Assembly: GCF_000730605.1 (NCBI RefSeq) | Contig: NZ_BBIS01000022.1 | Coordinates: 1-64,000 of the forward strand | Reading direction: 5' to 3' | Source: Pseudomonas monteilii NBRC 103158 = DSM 14164 | GTDB lineage: Bacteria > Pseudomonadota > Gammaproteobacteria > Pseudomonadales > Pseudomonadaceae | DNA: 64,000 nt | Shown here: positions 7,794-16,819 of the stretch, piece by piece | Numbering within the stretch: position 1 is the stretch's first letter | Layout: every line of letters begins with the position of its first letter | The notes under the pieces: model-generated | Database searches by the model: none | Told to the model about the DNA's origin: nothing | Seen by the model: only the letters and a program-made list of their open reading frames with translations | Made by a program: the position numbers and the translations under genes

Positions 7794-9065
7794 TCAGGCC
7801 GCCCCGTACCGCTTGCGCGCCTCGATGGCCAGCCCGCTACCAATGCTGCCAAAGATATTGCCTTCCACATGCCGCGCATTCGGCAGCATCGCCGCAACGC
7901 TGTTACGCAGCGCCGGAATACCGCTGGAACCGCCAGTGAAGAACACCGTGTCCACCTGGCCTTCGCTCACGCCAGCCTTGGCCAGCAATTCGGTCACGCT
8001 ACCCCGCACTCGCTCCAGCAGCCCTTCGATCGCTTCTTCGAACAGCACGCGAGTCAGCTCTGCCGTCAGCTCAGGCTCGACACGGCGCAGGTCGATGTGG
8101 CGGCTTTCACTGTGGGTCAGCTCGATTTTGCTGGCCTCGACCTCCATCGCCAACCAGTGCCCGGCGCGCTGTTCGATCAGCTTGAACAGGCGGTCGATGC
8201 CGAAGCTGTCTTCGATGTCGTAGCGCATGCTGCCCAACGCCAGTTGCGACTTCTGTGAATACAGGGCGTTGATGGTGTGCCAGGTGGCCAGGTTGAGGTG
8301 ATAGCTGGTGGGCATCAGCGCGCCGCTCTTCATGCGGCTGCCGTAGCCGAACAGCGGCATCACGCCCTGCAGGCTCAACTGCTTGTCGAAGTCGGTACCG
8401 CCAATGTGCACACCGCCGGTGGCGAGGATGTCACTCTGGCGTTCGGCGACCAAGTGGCGCTCGGGCGACAGGCGGATCAGGGTGAAGTCGGACGTACCAC
8501 CGCCGATGTCGACGATCAGCACCAGTTCTTCGCGGCTGATGCTCGACTCATAGTCGAAGGCTGCGGCAATCGGCTCGTACTGGAACGACACATCCTTGAA
8601 ACCGATCTTGCGCGCGACATCGGCCAGGGTGTCTTCGGCTTCCTGGTCGGCAGCCGGGTCTTCGTCGACGAAGAACACCGGGCGGCCCAGCACCACCTGG
8701 TCGAACTCGCGACCCGCGGCAGCCTCGGCGCGCTTTTTCAGCTCGCCGATGAACATGCCCAGCAGGTCCTTGAACGGCAGGGCGCTGCCCAGCACGCTGG
8801 TGTCGTGTTTGATCAGCTTGGAGCCCAGCAGGCTCTTCAGCGAGCGCATCAGGCGGCCTTCGTAGCCTTCCAGGTACTCGTGCAGTGCCAGGCGGCCATA
8901 AACCGGGCGACGTTCCTCGATGTTGAAGAACACCACCGAAGGCAAGGTGATCTTGCCGTCTTCCAGGGCGATCAGCGATTCCACGCCAGGGCGGTGCCAG
9001 CCGACCGTGGAGTTGGAGGTGCCAAAGTCGATGCCCAGGGCGCGGGCCGGGGATACGTCAGACAT
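7794..9065 (-). CDS. yegD: Hsp70-like chaperone protein YegD
   Basis: The 423-residue product is an Hsp70-type actin-fold ATPase: phosphate-1 loop G-I-D-F-G-T-S-N-S at residues 11-19, phosphate-2 D-I-G-G-G-T-S-D-F near residue 195, and adenosine loop T-G-G-S-S-G-I-P near residue 378. It ends soon after the ATPase domain, so it lacks a DnaK substrate-binding domain, as in E. coli YegD. Its client and role are unknown. It diverges from cbpA, whose J domain could stimulate it; that link is inferred. Confidence 0.88.
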   Translation of the reverse strand: MSDVSPARALGIDFGTSNSTVGWHRPGVESLIALEDGKITLPSVVFFNIEERRPVYGRLALHEYLEGYEGRLMRSLKSLLGSKLIKHDTSVLGSALPFKDLLGMFIGELKKRAEAAAGREFDQVVLGRPVFFVDEDPAADQEAEDTLADVARKIGFKDVSFQYEPIAAAFDYESSISREELVLIVDIGGGTSDFTLIRLSPERHLVAERQSDILATGGVHIGGTDFDKQLSLQGVMPLFGYGSRMKSGALMPTSYHLNLATWHTINALYSQKSQLALGSMRYDIEDSFGIDRLFKLIEQRAGHWLAMEVEASKIELTHSESRHIDLRRVEPELTAELTRVLFEEAIEGLLERVRGSVTELLAKAGVSEGQVDTVFFTGGSSGIPALRNSVAAMLPNARHVEGNIFGSIGSGLAIEARKRYGAA

Positions 9066-9099
9066 AGGGAATGAGCTTCCGGAGGCAAAACGGCCGCGC

Positions 9100-9127
9100 A
9101 GTGTATGCCAGTTGGCTACAGAATCAA
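9100..9127 (-). promoter_or_regulatory. Candidate sigma-70 promoter for yegD
   Basis: On the minus strand TTGATT and TACACT are separated by 16 bases, 35 bases before the yegD start, giving a plausible sigma-70 promoter. Sequence match only. Confidence 0.4.
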
Positions 9128-9163
9128 GACCAGTCGTCTGCCATAGGGCAAACCCAAAGCGGC

Positions 9164-9189
9164 CTTGAAAGGCTATGCTTGACCCCTAT
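9164..9189 (+). promoter_or_regulatory. Sigma-32-like (heat-shock) promoter for cbpA
   Basis: CTTGAA (9164-9169) and CCCCTAT (9183-9189) are separated by 13 bases, close to the sigma-32 consensus CTTGAA and CCCCAT with 11-16 bases between. It lies 41 bases before the cbpA start and on its strand. In E. coli cbpA is mainly sigma-S dependent, so heat-shock control here would be a difference. Confidence 0.5.
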
Positions 9190-9229
9190 CTTCAGTGGCA
9201 ACACGCACATTTACATTGGTGATCCATAA

Positions 9230-10186
9230 ATGGACTTCAAAGACTATTACAAGATACTCGGCGTAGAGCCCACGGCGGACGACAAGGCGATCAAGGCCGC
9301 GTACCGCAAGCTGGCCCGCAAGTATCACCCCGATGTCAGCAAGGAGCGCGACGCCGAGGACAAATTCAAAGAGGCCAACGAGGCCTACGAAGTCCTGGGC
9401 GACGCGCAGAAACGTGCCGAGTTCGACGAAATCCGCAAGTACGGCGGCCAGCATGGCCGGCCGTTCCAGGCACCACCGGGCTGGGAAAGCCGTGGCGGTG
9501 GCGGCGGCTTCGAGGGCGGCGACTTCTCCGACTTCTTCAGCTCGATCTTCGGTGGGCGAGGGGGTGGCAACCCTTTCGGTGGCGCCCGTCAGCAACAACG
9601 CAGTGCCGGCAGGCGAGGGCAGGACGTGGAGCTTGAACTGGCGGTATTCCTTGAAGAGACCCTGAGCAAGGAGTCCAAGCAGATCGCCTTCCAGGTGCCG
9701 CAAACCAATGCCATGGGCCAGCGCACCGGTTTCACCACCAAGACGCTGAACGTGAAGATCCCGGCCGGGGTGACCGACGGCGAGCGTATCCGCCTTAAAG
9801 GCCAGGGCGCACCGGGCAGCGGTGGCGGGGCCAATGGCGACCTGTTCCTGACCATCCGCATGGCACCGCACCCGCTGTTCGATGTCGAAGGCCATGACCT
9901 GATCATCACTGTGCCACTGGCACCGTGGGAGGCGGCCCTGGGCACCAAGGTGGCGGTGCCGACCCTGGACGGCAAGATCAACCTGACCATCCGCCCCGAC
10001 AGCCAGAGCGGCCAGCGCCTGCGCGTACCGGGCAAAGGCCTGGCGAACAAGCAGGGCGAGCGCGGCAACCTTTACGCGCAGCTCAAGGTGGTCATGCCGA
10101 CGACTTCTGACGAATCTACCCGTGAACTGTGGGCCAAGCTTTCCGAAAAGGCCGCGTTCAACCCGAGGGCACAATGGAGTAAGTGA
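9230..10186 (+). CDS. cbpA: CbpA, DnaJ-type co-chaperone and curved-DNA-binding protein
   Basis: The 318-residue protein has an N-terminal J domain with HPD at 33-35, a Gly/Phe-rich linker (about 80-120), no zinc finger, and two C-terminal beta domains ending near a dimerisation segment: the class II J-protein layout of CbpA. CbpA stimulates Hsp70 ATPase and also binds curved DNA in stationary phase. The next gene, cbpM, encodes its specific inhibitor and follows after two bases. A sigma-32-like promoter lies upstream. Confidence 0.93.
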   Translation: MDFKDYYKILGVEPTADDKAIKAAYRKLARKYHPDVSKERDAEDKFKEANEAYEVLGDAQKRAEFDEIRKYGGQHGRPFQAPPGWESRGGGGGFEGGDFSDFFSSIFGGRGGGNPFGGARQQQRSAGRRGQDVELELAVFLEETLSKESKQIAFQVPQTNAMGQRTGFTTKTLNVKIPAGVTDGERIRLKGQGAPGSGGGANGDLFLTIRMAPHPLFDVEGHDLIITVPLAPWEAALGTKVAVPTLDGKINLTIRPDSQSGQRLRVPGKGLANKQGERGNLYAQLKVVMPTTSDESTRELWAKLSEKAAFNPRAQWSK

Positions 10187-10188
10187 TC

Positions 10189-10494
10189 ATGAGCAGCACC
10201 CTGATCGTTCAACTGGACATGCGTACCCTGTGTCAGGAAGCCGATGTCACGGCGGACTGCGTGATCGAAATCGTCGAGCACGGCATTGTCGAACCCTCCG
10301 GGCGAACGCCTGAGGACTGGTTGTTCGACGATCAGGCGCCGCTGCTGACCCGGCGTGCGGCCAAGCTGCACCAGGAGCTGGAACTGGAATGGGAAGGGGT
10401 AGCGCTGGCGCTGGAGTTGCTGCAGGAGGTGCAGCAATTGCGCAGTGAGAACAACATGTTGCGCCAGCGGCTGGGCAGGTTTACTCAGATGTGA
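10189..10494 (+). CDS. cbpM: CbpM, modulator of CbpA
   Basis: The 101-residue protein has a MerR-like N-terminal segment (L-C-Q-E-A-D-V-T-A-D-C-V-I-E-I-V-E-H-G-I-V-E-P) and a C-terminal helix with heptad-like leucines (L-L-Q-E-V-Q-Q-L-R-S-E-N-N-M-L-R-Q-R-L), matching CbpM/YccV-type modulators. CbpM binds the CbpA J domain and blocks its co-chaperone activity. ATG 10189 has GGAG upstream; a GTG two codons earlier is possible. A perfect 54-bp palindrome begins six bases after its stop. Confidence 0.9.
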   Translation: MSSTLIVQLDMRTLCQEADVTADCVIEIVEHGIVEPSGRTPEDWLFDDQAPLLTRRAAKLHQELELEWEGVALALELLQEVQQLRSENNMLRQRLGRFTQM

Positions 10495-10500
10495 GTGTGT

Positions 10501-10554
10501 TTGCCTAAACTGGCCTCTTCGCGGGCGTGCCCGCGAAGAGGCCAGTTTAGGCAA
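10501..10554. repeat. 54-bp near-perfect palindrome (REP-type) after cbpM
   Basis: Two 26-base arms starting TTGCCTAAACTGG are exactly complementary around a central GT. The inner part GGCCTCTTCGCGGG also occurs at 18351 and resembles the 35-bp REP described in P. putida. It lies between convergent cbpM and the acetyltransferase gene and would form a very stable hairpin, so it probably acts as terminator as well as repeat. Confidence 0.75.
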
Positions 10555-10562
10555 CATCAATC

Positions 10563-11078
10563 TCAGGATGGCTCTGCACCTGGGTTCAGCACCAGCTGCA
10601 TGAAGGTCAAGTCCAGCCACCGGCCAAACTTCACCCCCACCTGCGGCATCTGCCCGGTCACCACAAACCCCAACCGCTCATGCAGGCGCACCGACGCCGC
10701 ATTACCACTTTCGATGGCCGCGACCATCACATGCTTGCCGCAACCGCGTGCCCGCTCGACCAGCGCCGCCATCAACACCGGCCCCAACCCCTTGCCACGC
10801 TGGTCACCCCGGACATACACCGAGTGCTCCACGGTCAGGCGAAAACCTTCGAACGGCCGCCAGTCGCCAAACGAGGCATACCCCAGTACACCCGTCTCAT
10901 CCACCGCCACCAGGATCGGATACCCCTGCTGCGCGCGTGCATCGAACCAGGCCTGGCGGTTGGCCAGGTCTACCGGGGTTTCGTTCCAGATCGCCGTGGT
11001 GTTACGCACAGCGTCGTTGTAGATGTCGAGGATGCCTGGCACGTCGGCAGGCAGGGCATCGCGTATTTCGTAACTCAT
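10563..11078 (-). CDS. GNAT-family N-acetyltransferase, phosphinothricin/methionine-sulfone type
   Basis: The 171-residue protein follows the PAT/MddA (YncA) pattern: I-R-D-A-x-P-A-D near the N terminus, I-Y-N-D-A-V, W-N-E-T-P-V-D, and the acetyl-CoA loop Q-R-G-K-G-L-G at 93-99, then A-S-V-R-L-H-E-R-L-G-F. Characterised relatives acetylate phosphinothricin, methionine sulfoximine and methionine sulfone. Actual substrate is not determinable. It lies just downstream of urtE with a 31-bp gap but starts before it only in the sense of position; it is transcribed in the same direction and may share readthrough. Confidence 0.85.
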   Translation of the reverse strand: MSYEIRDALPADVPGILDIYNDAVRNTTAIWNETPVDLANRQAWFDARAQQGYPILVAVDETGVLGYASFGDWRPFEGFRLTVEHSVYVRGDQRGKGLGPVLMAALVERARGCGKHVMVAAIESGNAASVRLHERLGFVVTGQMPQVGVKFGRWLDLTFMQLVLNPGAEPS

Positions 11079-11109
11079 GACAGCGTCTCGCAGGGGCGTT
11101 GCTTGCAGA

Positions 11110-11808
11110 TTAAATGGTTACCAGCCCACGCACACCTTCGGCCTGCATGTTTTCGCCACGCCCGCGTTGGACGATCTCACCGCGAGCCATGACCAGGTAC
11201 TGGTCGGCCAGTTCTTCGGCAAAGTCGTAGAACTGCTCCACCAGCAGAATCGCCATGTCACCACGCTCGGCCAGCCGGCGGATGACAGCACCGATTTCCT
11301 TGATGACCGAAGGCTGGATGCCTTCGGTCGGCTCGTCGAGGATCAGCAGGCGCGGGCGGCTGGCCAGGGCGCGGCCGATGGCCAGCTGTTGTTGCTGGCC
11401 GCCCGACAGGTCACCGCCACGGCGTTGCTTCATCTGCTCCAGTACCGGGAACAGCTCGTAGATGAAAGCGGGGACTTCGCGGGCTTCACGGGCCGGGAAG
11501 CGGGACAGGCCCATCAGCAGGTTTTCCTCGACGGTGAGGCGCGGGAAGATCTCGCGGCCCTGGGGTACATAGGCGATACCGGCATGTACCCGTTGCTGGG
11601 GCTTGAGGCTGGTGATGGGCTTGCCTTCCCATTCGATGCTGCCATCGCGGGCAGGTACCAGGCCCATCAGGCAGCGCAGCAGGGTGGTCTTGCCCACGCC
11701 ATTGCGGCCCAGCAGGCAGGTGACTTCGCCAACCTTGGCTTCGAAGGACAGGCCCCGGAGGATGTGGCTGCCGCCGTAGTATTGGTGCAGCGTGTCGATT
11801 TTCAGCAT
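11110..11808 (-). CDS. urtE: Urea ABC transporter ATP-binding subunit UrtE
   Basis: The 232-residue ATPase has Walker A G-R-N-G-V-G-K-T-T near 34-42, signature L-S-G-G-Q-Q-Q-Q and Walker B L-L-I-L-D-E-P-T-E-G, in the LivF-like branch. As the last gene of urtABCDE it powers urea uptake together with UrtD. ATG 11808 has CCAAGGAC upstream and starts MLKIDTLHQYYGGSHIL, the normal family start; the longer upstream frame is leader. It sits 19 bases after urtD. Confidence 0.93.
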   Translation of the reverse strand: MLKIDTLHQYYGGSHILRGLSFEAKVGEVTCLLGRNGVGKTTLLRCLMGLVPARDGSIEWEGKPITSLKPQQRVHAGIAYVPQGREIFPRLTVEENLLMGLSRFPAREAREVPAFIYELFPVLEQMKQRRGGDLSGGQQQQLAIGRALASRPRLLILDEPTEGIQPSVIKEIGAVIRRLAERGDMAILLVEQFYDFAEELADQYLVMARGEIVQRGRGENMQAEGVRGLVTI

Positions 11809-11827
11809 GTCATGTCCTTGGAATAGA

Positions 11828-12681
<854 letters not shown>

Positions 12682-12685
<4 letters not shown>

Positions 12686-13761
12686 GACTGGCTCCTTTTC
12701 TTCAACAGGCCGACCACGCCCTTGGGCAGGTACAGGGTGACAAGGATGAACAGTGCGCCAAGGAAGACCAGCCAGAACTCCGGGAAGGCCACGGTGAACC
12801 AGCTTTTCATGCCATTGACCAGGCCGGCACCGAGCAACGGGCCGATCAGCGTGCCACGCCCGCCCAGGGCCACCCACACGGCGGCTTCGATGGAGTTGGT
12901 CGGCGACATCTCGCTGGGGTTGATGATGCCCACCTGTGGCACGTACAGCGCACCCGCCAGGCCGCACAGCACAGCGCTCAGCACCCACACCAGCAGCTTG
13001 AAACCACGCGGGTCGTAGCCACAGAACATGAGGCGGTTTTCGGCATCGCGCACGGCGGTGAGCAGGCGGCCGAATTTGCTACGGGTCAGGCGCCAGCACA
13101 GGTACAGGCTGGCCAGCAGCAAACCGACGGTAAGCAGGAACAGCACTGCCCGGGTGCCTTGCGCGGTAATGTCGAAACCGAGAATGGTGCGGAAGTTGGT
13201 GAAGCCGTTGTTGCCACCAAAGCCGGTTTCGTTGCGGAAGAACAACAGCATACCGGCGAACGTCAGGGCCTGGGTCATGATCGAGAAGTACACGCCCTTG
13301 ATTCGCGAACGGAAGGCAAACCAGCCGAACACCAGTGCCAGCAGCCCCGGCGCCAGCACCACCAGGCACAGAGCCCAGGCGAAATGCTGGGTGCCGGCCC
13401 AGTACCACGGCAGCTCGGTCCACGACAGAAAGGTCATGAACCCCGGCAGGCCGTCACCGGCCGCCTGGCGCATCAGGTACATGCCCATGGCGTAGCCGCC
13501 CAGGGCGAAGAACAGGCCGTGGCCCAGCGACAGCAAGCCGGCGTAGCCCCAGACCAGGTCCAGGGCCAGGGCGACGATGGCGTAGCAGAGGATCTTGCCG
13601 ACCAGGGTCAGGGTGTAGGCCGACACTTGCAAGGCATGGTCCGCCGGCAGCAGTGACAACAGCGGCAGGGCGACCAGCAGCAGGACGACGAGGGCGGCGA
13701 TGGCCAGCGTCAGGCGCGGCCCGGCCTTTTGTGTAGCGGTGACAAGCAGTGGCTGGTTCAT
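12682..13761 (-). CDS. urtC: Urea ABC transporter permease UrtC
   Basis: The 359-residue membrane protein is of the LivM type, with about nine to ten helices and the conserved loop G-R-L-L-T-A-V-R-D-A-E-N-R contacting the ATPases. It forms the channel with UrtB. Its start overlaps the urtB stop by one base and its stop overlaps urtD, so translation of the four downstream genes is tightly coupled. Confidence 0.93.
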
Positions 13762-15248
13762 CAGTCGATTACCCGTCCCTTGAGGGCGAACAGGCCTTGC
13801 GGGCGTTTCTGGATGAACAGAATGATCAACGCAAGGATGAGGATCTTGCCAAGCACGGCACCGATCTGCGGCTCCAGCAGCTTGTTGGCGATGCCAAGGC
13901 CGAAGGCGGCCCAGAGGCTGCCGGCCAGTTGGCCGACGCCGCCCAGCACCACCACCAGGAACGAATCGATGATGTAGCTCTGGCCCAGGTCCGGGCCGAC
14001 GTTGCCGACCTGGCTCAGGGCCACGCCGCCGAGCCCGGCAATGCCAGAGCCCAGGCCGAAGGCGAGCATGTCGACGCGCCCGGTGGACACGCCGCAGCAG
14101 GCGGCCATGTTGCGGTTCTGGGTGACGGCGCGCACGTTCAGGCCCAACCGCGTGCGGTTGAGCAGCAGCCAGGTGAGCAGCACCACGGCCAGGGCAAAGC
14201 CGATGATGACCAGGCGGTTGTACGGCAGCACCAGGTTGGGCAGCAGCTGGACGCCGCCCGACAGCCAGGCCGGGTTGCTCACCTCGACGTTCTGCGCGCC
14301 GAACAGCAGGCGGATGGCCTGGATCAGGATCAGGCTGATGCCCCAGGTGGCCAGCAGCGTTTCCAATGGGCGGCCGTAGAGGTGACGGATGACCGTGCGC
14401 TCCAGCGCCATGCCGACCCCGGCGCTGATGGCGAAGGCCACCGGCAGGGCGATCAGCGGGTAAAACTCGATGGCGTCCGGGGCGTAGCGCTGCACCAGCA
14501 CCTGGACCATGTAGGTGCTGTAGGCGCCCAGCATCAGCATTTCGCCGTGGGCCATGTTGATCACCCCGAGCAGGCCGAAGGTAATGGCCAGGCCGAGTGC
14601 TGCCAGGAGCAGGATCGAGCCCAGCGACAGGCCACTGAAGGCCTGGCCGAGCAGCTCGCCGACCAGCAGCTTGCGCTTGACCTGGGCCAGGCTGGTTTCG
14701 GCAGCGGTGCGCACCCCTGGGTCGCTTTCTGCATTGGGTTGTAGCAGGGCTTCGAGGCGGGTGCGGGCCAGCGGGTCGCCGGTTTCGCCCAGCAGGCGCA
14801 CGGCGGCCAGGCGTACTGCCGGCTCGCTGGCGCCCAGTTGCAGGTTGGCCAAGGCCAGGCCGAGGGCGGCGTGCACGGTGGTGTCGGGTTCGCTGGCGAA
14901 GCGCCGGTCGAGGAAGGCCATTTGCGCAGGTTGTGCGCTTTTTTGCAGTTGCTGGGCGGCGGCCAGGCGGGTGTCGCTGTTGTCGCTGAGCAACCGGTGG
15001 CTGGCCAGGGCGTTGTCGATCAGGCCGCGCAGGCGGTTGTTCAGGCGTACTTTGCGGGTGTCGTCAGCGGCGATGCGGCCTTGGCGCAGGTTTTCGAGCA
15101 GTGGCAGGCGTGCGGCATCGGGTTGCGCCGCCCAGCTTTCGAGCAACTGGGCTTGCTCGGCGGGCTTGGCGGTGAGGAAGAATTCGCCCTCGCTGGCCTG
15201 GGTTGCCAAGGGCAATAGCAGGAGAAGGGTGAGCAGGAGTCTGAGCAT
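13761..15248 (-). CDS. urtB: Urea ABC transporter permease UrtB
   Basis: The 495-residue product has a signal peptide (MLRLLLTLLLLLPLATQASEG), then about 180 residues with helical repeat-like character (A-x-x-A-L-x-L-A-x-L, R-L-E-A-L-L) that should face the periplasm, and then a LivH-type permease domain with the G-R-P-L-E-T-L-L-A-T-W-G-I-S-L loop. The N-terminal extension is common in proteobacterial UrtB and absent from LivH. ATG 15248 has CCAGGATT upstream; an earlier ATG at 15281 lacks one. Confidence 0.92.
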   Translation of the reverse strand: MLRLLLTLLLLLPLATQASEGEFFLTAKPAEQAQLLESWAAQPDAARLPLLENLRQGRIAADDTRKVRLNNRLRGLIDNALASHRLLSDNSDTRLAAAQQLQKSAQPAQMAFLDRRFASEPDTTVHAALGLALANLQLGASEPAVRLAAVRLLGETGDPLARTRLEALLQPNAESDPGVRTAAETSLAQVKRKLLVGELLGQAFSGLSLGSILLLAALGLAITFGLLGVINMAHGEMLMLGAYSTYMVQVLVQRYAPDAIEFYPLIALPVAFAISAGVGMALERTVIRHLYGRPLETLLATWGISLILIQAIRLLFGAQNVEVSNPAWLSGGVQLLPNLVLPYNRLVIIGFALAVVLLTWLLLNRTRLGLNVRAVTQNRNMAACCGVSTGRVDMLAFGLGSGIAGLGGVALSQVGNVGPDLGQSYIIDSFLVVVLGGVGQLAGSLWAAFGLGIANKLLEPQIGAVLGKILILALIILFIQKRPQGLFALKGRVID

Positions 15249-15280
15249 GCGGGTAATCCTGGAAATCGGCGGTGGATTCA

Positions 15281-15342
15281 TCGCGGATAAATCCGCTCCT
15301 ACACGGTCGGCGCTGAACCTGTAGGCGCGGATTTATCCGCGA
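15281..15342. repeat. Inverted REP pair between urtA and urtB
   Basis: A 22-base unit beginning TCGCGGATAAATCCGC (15281-15302) is repeated in inverted orientation at 15321-15342 with one mismatch. It lies inside the urt operon between the binding-protein gene and the first permease gene, where such hairpins can stabilise upstream mRNA and lower expression of the membrane genes. Confidence 0.7.
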
Positions 15343-15344
15343 AA

Positions 15345-15361
15345 GGGCTGCAAAGCAGCCC
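15345..15361 (-). terminator. GGGCTGC-AAA-GCAGCCC hairpin after urtA
   Basis: This hairpin lies eight bases beyond the urtA stop on the urtA strand, directly adjoining the REP pair. It is a shortened copy of the 19-base hairpin seen at three other places. It probably gives partial termination, making UrtA in excess over the permease and ATPase subunits. Confidence 0.5.
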
Positions 15362-15369
15362 CAATGCAC

Positions 15370-16635
15370 TCAGTTACCTTTCACTGCATAGTCCGGGCGC
15401 TTGTCATTCCCCGGAATGAACGGGCTCCACGGCTGCGCCCGCAGCGGCTGTTCGGTTTCCCACACCACGCTGAACTGCCCGTCATCCTGAATCTCGCCGA
15501 TCATCACCGGCTTGTGCAGGTGGTGGTTGGTCTTGTCCATGGTCAGGGTGAAGCCCGATGGCGCCTTGAAGGTTTGCCCGGCCAGCGCTTCGCGCACCTT
15601 GTCCACATCGGTGGACTTGGCTTTTTCCACGGCTTGCGCCCACATGTGGATACCTACGTAGGTGGCCTCCATCGGGTCGTTGGTCACGGCCTTGTCGGCG
15701 CCCGGCAGGCCCTTGGCCTTGGCGTAGGCCTTCCAGTCGGCAACGAACTTCTGGTTCACCGGGTTATCCACCGACTCGAAGTAGTTCCAGGCGGCCAGGT
15801 GGCCCACCAGCGGCTTGGTGTCAATGCCGCGCAGCTCTTCTTCGCCTACCGAGAACGCCACCACCGGCACGTCGGTAGCCTTCAGGCCCTGGTTGGCCAG
15901 TTCCTTGTAGAACGGTACGTTGGAGTCGCCGTTGACCGTTGAGATGACCGCCGTCTTGCCGCCTGCGGAGAACTTCTTGATGTTGGCGACGATGGTCTGG
16001 TAATCGGCGTGGCCGAACGGCGTGTACACCTCTTCGATGTCCTTGTCGGCCACGCCTTTGCTGTGCAGGAAGGCGCGCAGGATCTTGTTGGTGGTGCGCG
16101 GGTAGACGTAGTCGGTGCCCAGCAGGAAGAAGCGCTTGGCACTGCCGCCGTCTTCGCTCATCAGGTATTCCACGGCCGGGATCGCTTGCTGGTTGGGCGC
16201 GGCGCCGGTGTAGAACACGTTCGGCGACATCTCTTCACCCTCGTATTGCACGGGGTAGAACAGCAGGCCGTTGAGCTCCTCGAACACAGGCAACACCGAC
16301 TTGCGCGACACCGACGTCCAGCAGCCGAACACCACCGCCACCTTGTCCTGAGTCAGCAGCTGGCGGCTCTTTTCGGCGAACAGCGGCCAGTTGGAGGCCG
16401 GGTCGACCACTACCGGCTCTAGCATCTTGCCGTTCACACCGCCCTTGGCGTTGATCTCGTCGATGGTCATCAGCGCCATGTCCTTGAGCGAGGTCTCGGA
16501 AATGGCCATGGTCCCGGACAGCGAATGCAGGATGCCGACCTTGATGGTCTCGGCGGCCTGGATACTCCAGCTCAGGCCCATTGCGGCAATCGATGCGCTA
16601 AGGGTAAAGGCCTTGATCAGACTGCGACGCTTCAT
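15370..16635 (-). CDS. urtA: Urea ABC transporter substrate-binding protein UrtA
   Basis: The 421-residue protein is a type I periplasmic binding protein of the UrtA/FmdD class, with V-G-I-L-H-S-L-S-G-T-M, V-F-G-C-W-T-S-V-S-R-K-S-V and Y-P-V-Q-Y-E-G-E-E-M-S-P-N. The leader has K-R-R-S-L-I-K-A, which resembles a Tat signal. It delivers urea (and possibly short amides) to UrtBC. ATG 16635 has GGAGAG upstream. A sigma-54 promoter lies about 50 bases upstream, fitting nitrogen control. Confidence 0.94.
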   Translation of the reverse strand: MKRRSLIKAFTLSASIAAMGLSWSIQAAETIKVGILHSLSGTMAISETSLKDMALMTIDEINAKGGVNGKMLEPVVVDPASNWPLFAEKSRQLLTQDKVAVVFGCWTSVSRKSVLPVFEELNGLLFYPVQYEGEEMSPNVFYTGAAPNQQAIPAVEYLMSEDGGSAKRFFLLGTDYVYPRTTNKILRAFLHSKGVADKDIEEVYTPFGHADYQTIVANIKKFSAGGKTAVISTVNGDSNVPFYKELANQGLKATDVPVVAFSVGEEELRGIDTKPLVGHLAAWNYFESVDNPVNQKFVADWKAYAKAKGLPGADKAVTNDPMEATYVGIHMWAQAVEKAKSTDVDKVREALAGQTFKAPSGFTLTMDKTNHHLHKPVMIGEIQDDGQFSVVWETEQPLRAQPWSPFIPGNDKRPDYAVKGN

Positions 16636-16683
16636 GTGCTCTCTCCGCTGAGTTTTTATGTGTTGGGCAAGCGGGGAGGGTAT

Positions 16684-16699
16684 TGCAAGGGGTGTGCCT
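16684..16699 (-). promoter_or_regulatory. Sigma-54 promoter of urtABCDE
   Basis: On the minus strand AGGCAC-N5-TTGCA has the invariant GG and GC ten bases apart and differs from the TGGCAC-N5-TTGCA consensus at one position. It lies 48 bases before the urtA ATG, so transcription would start about 35-37 bases before it. TTGGTGCC at 16762-16769 contains an NtrC-like half site at enhancer distance, but no complete NtrC palindrome was found. Confidence 0.7.
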
Positions 16700-16793
16700 A
16701 GTGGCGCAAGGGGCGTAATAGACGGGTTGTGCGAGGTGTTGGGGCGTTGGTTGGATCCAGATTGGTGCCTGGGATATTTGTGTGCACAGGATT

Positions 16794-16812
16794 GGGGCTG
16801 CAAAGCAGCCCC
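16794..16812 (-). terminator. GGGGCTGC-AAA-GCAGCCCC hairpin after the CycA-type gene
   Basis: This exact copy of the 19-base hairpin starts eight bases past the cycA-type stop on the same strand and upstream of the urt promoter. It probably ends the permease transcript. Confidence 0.6.
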
Positions 16813-16819
16813 AGGGCTA

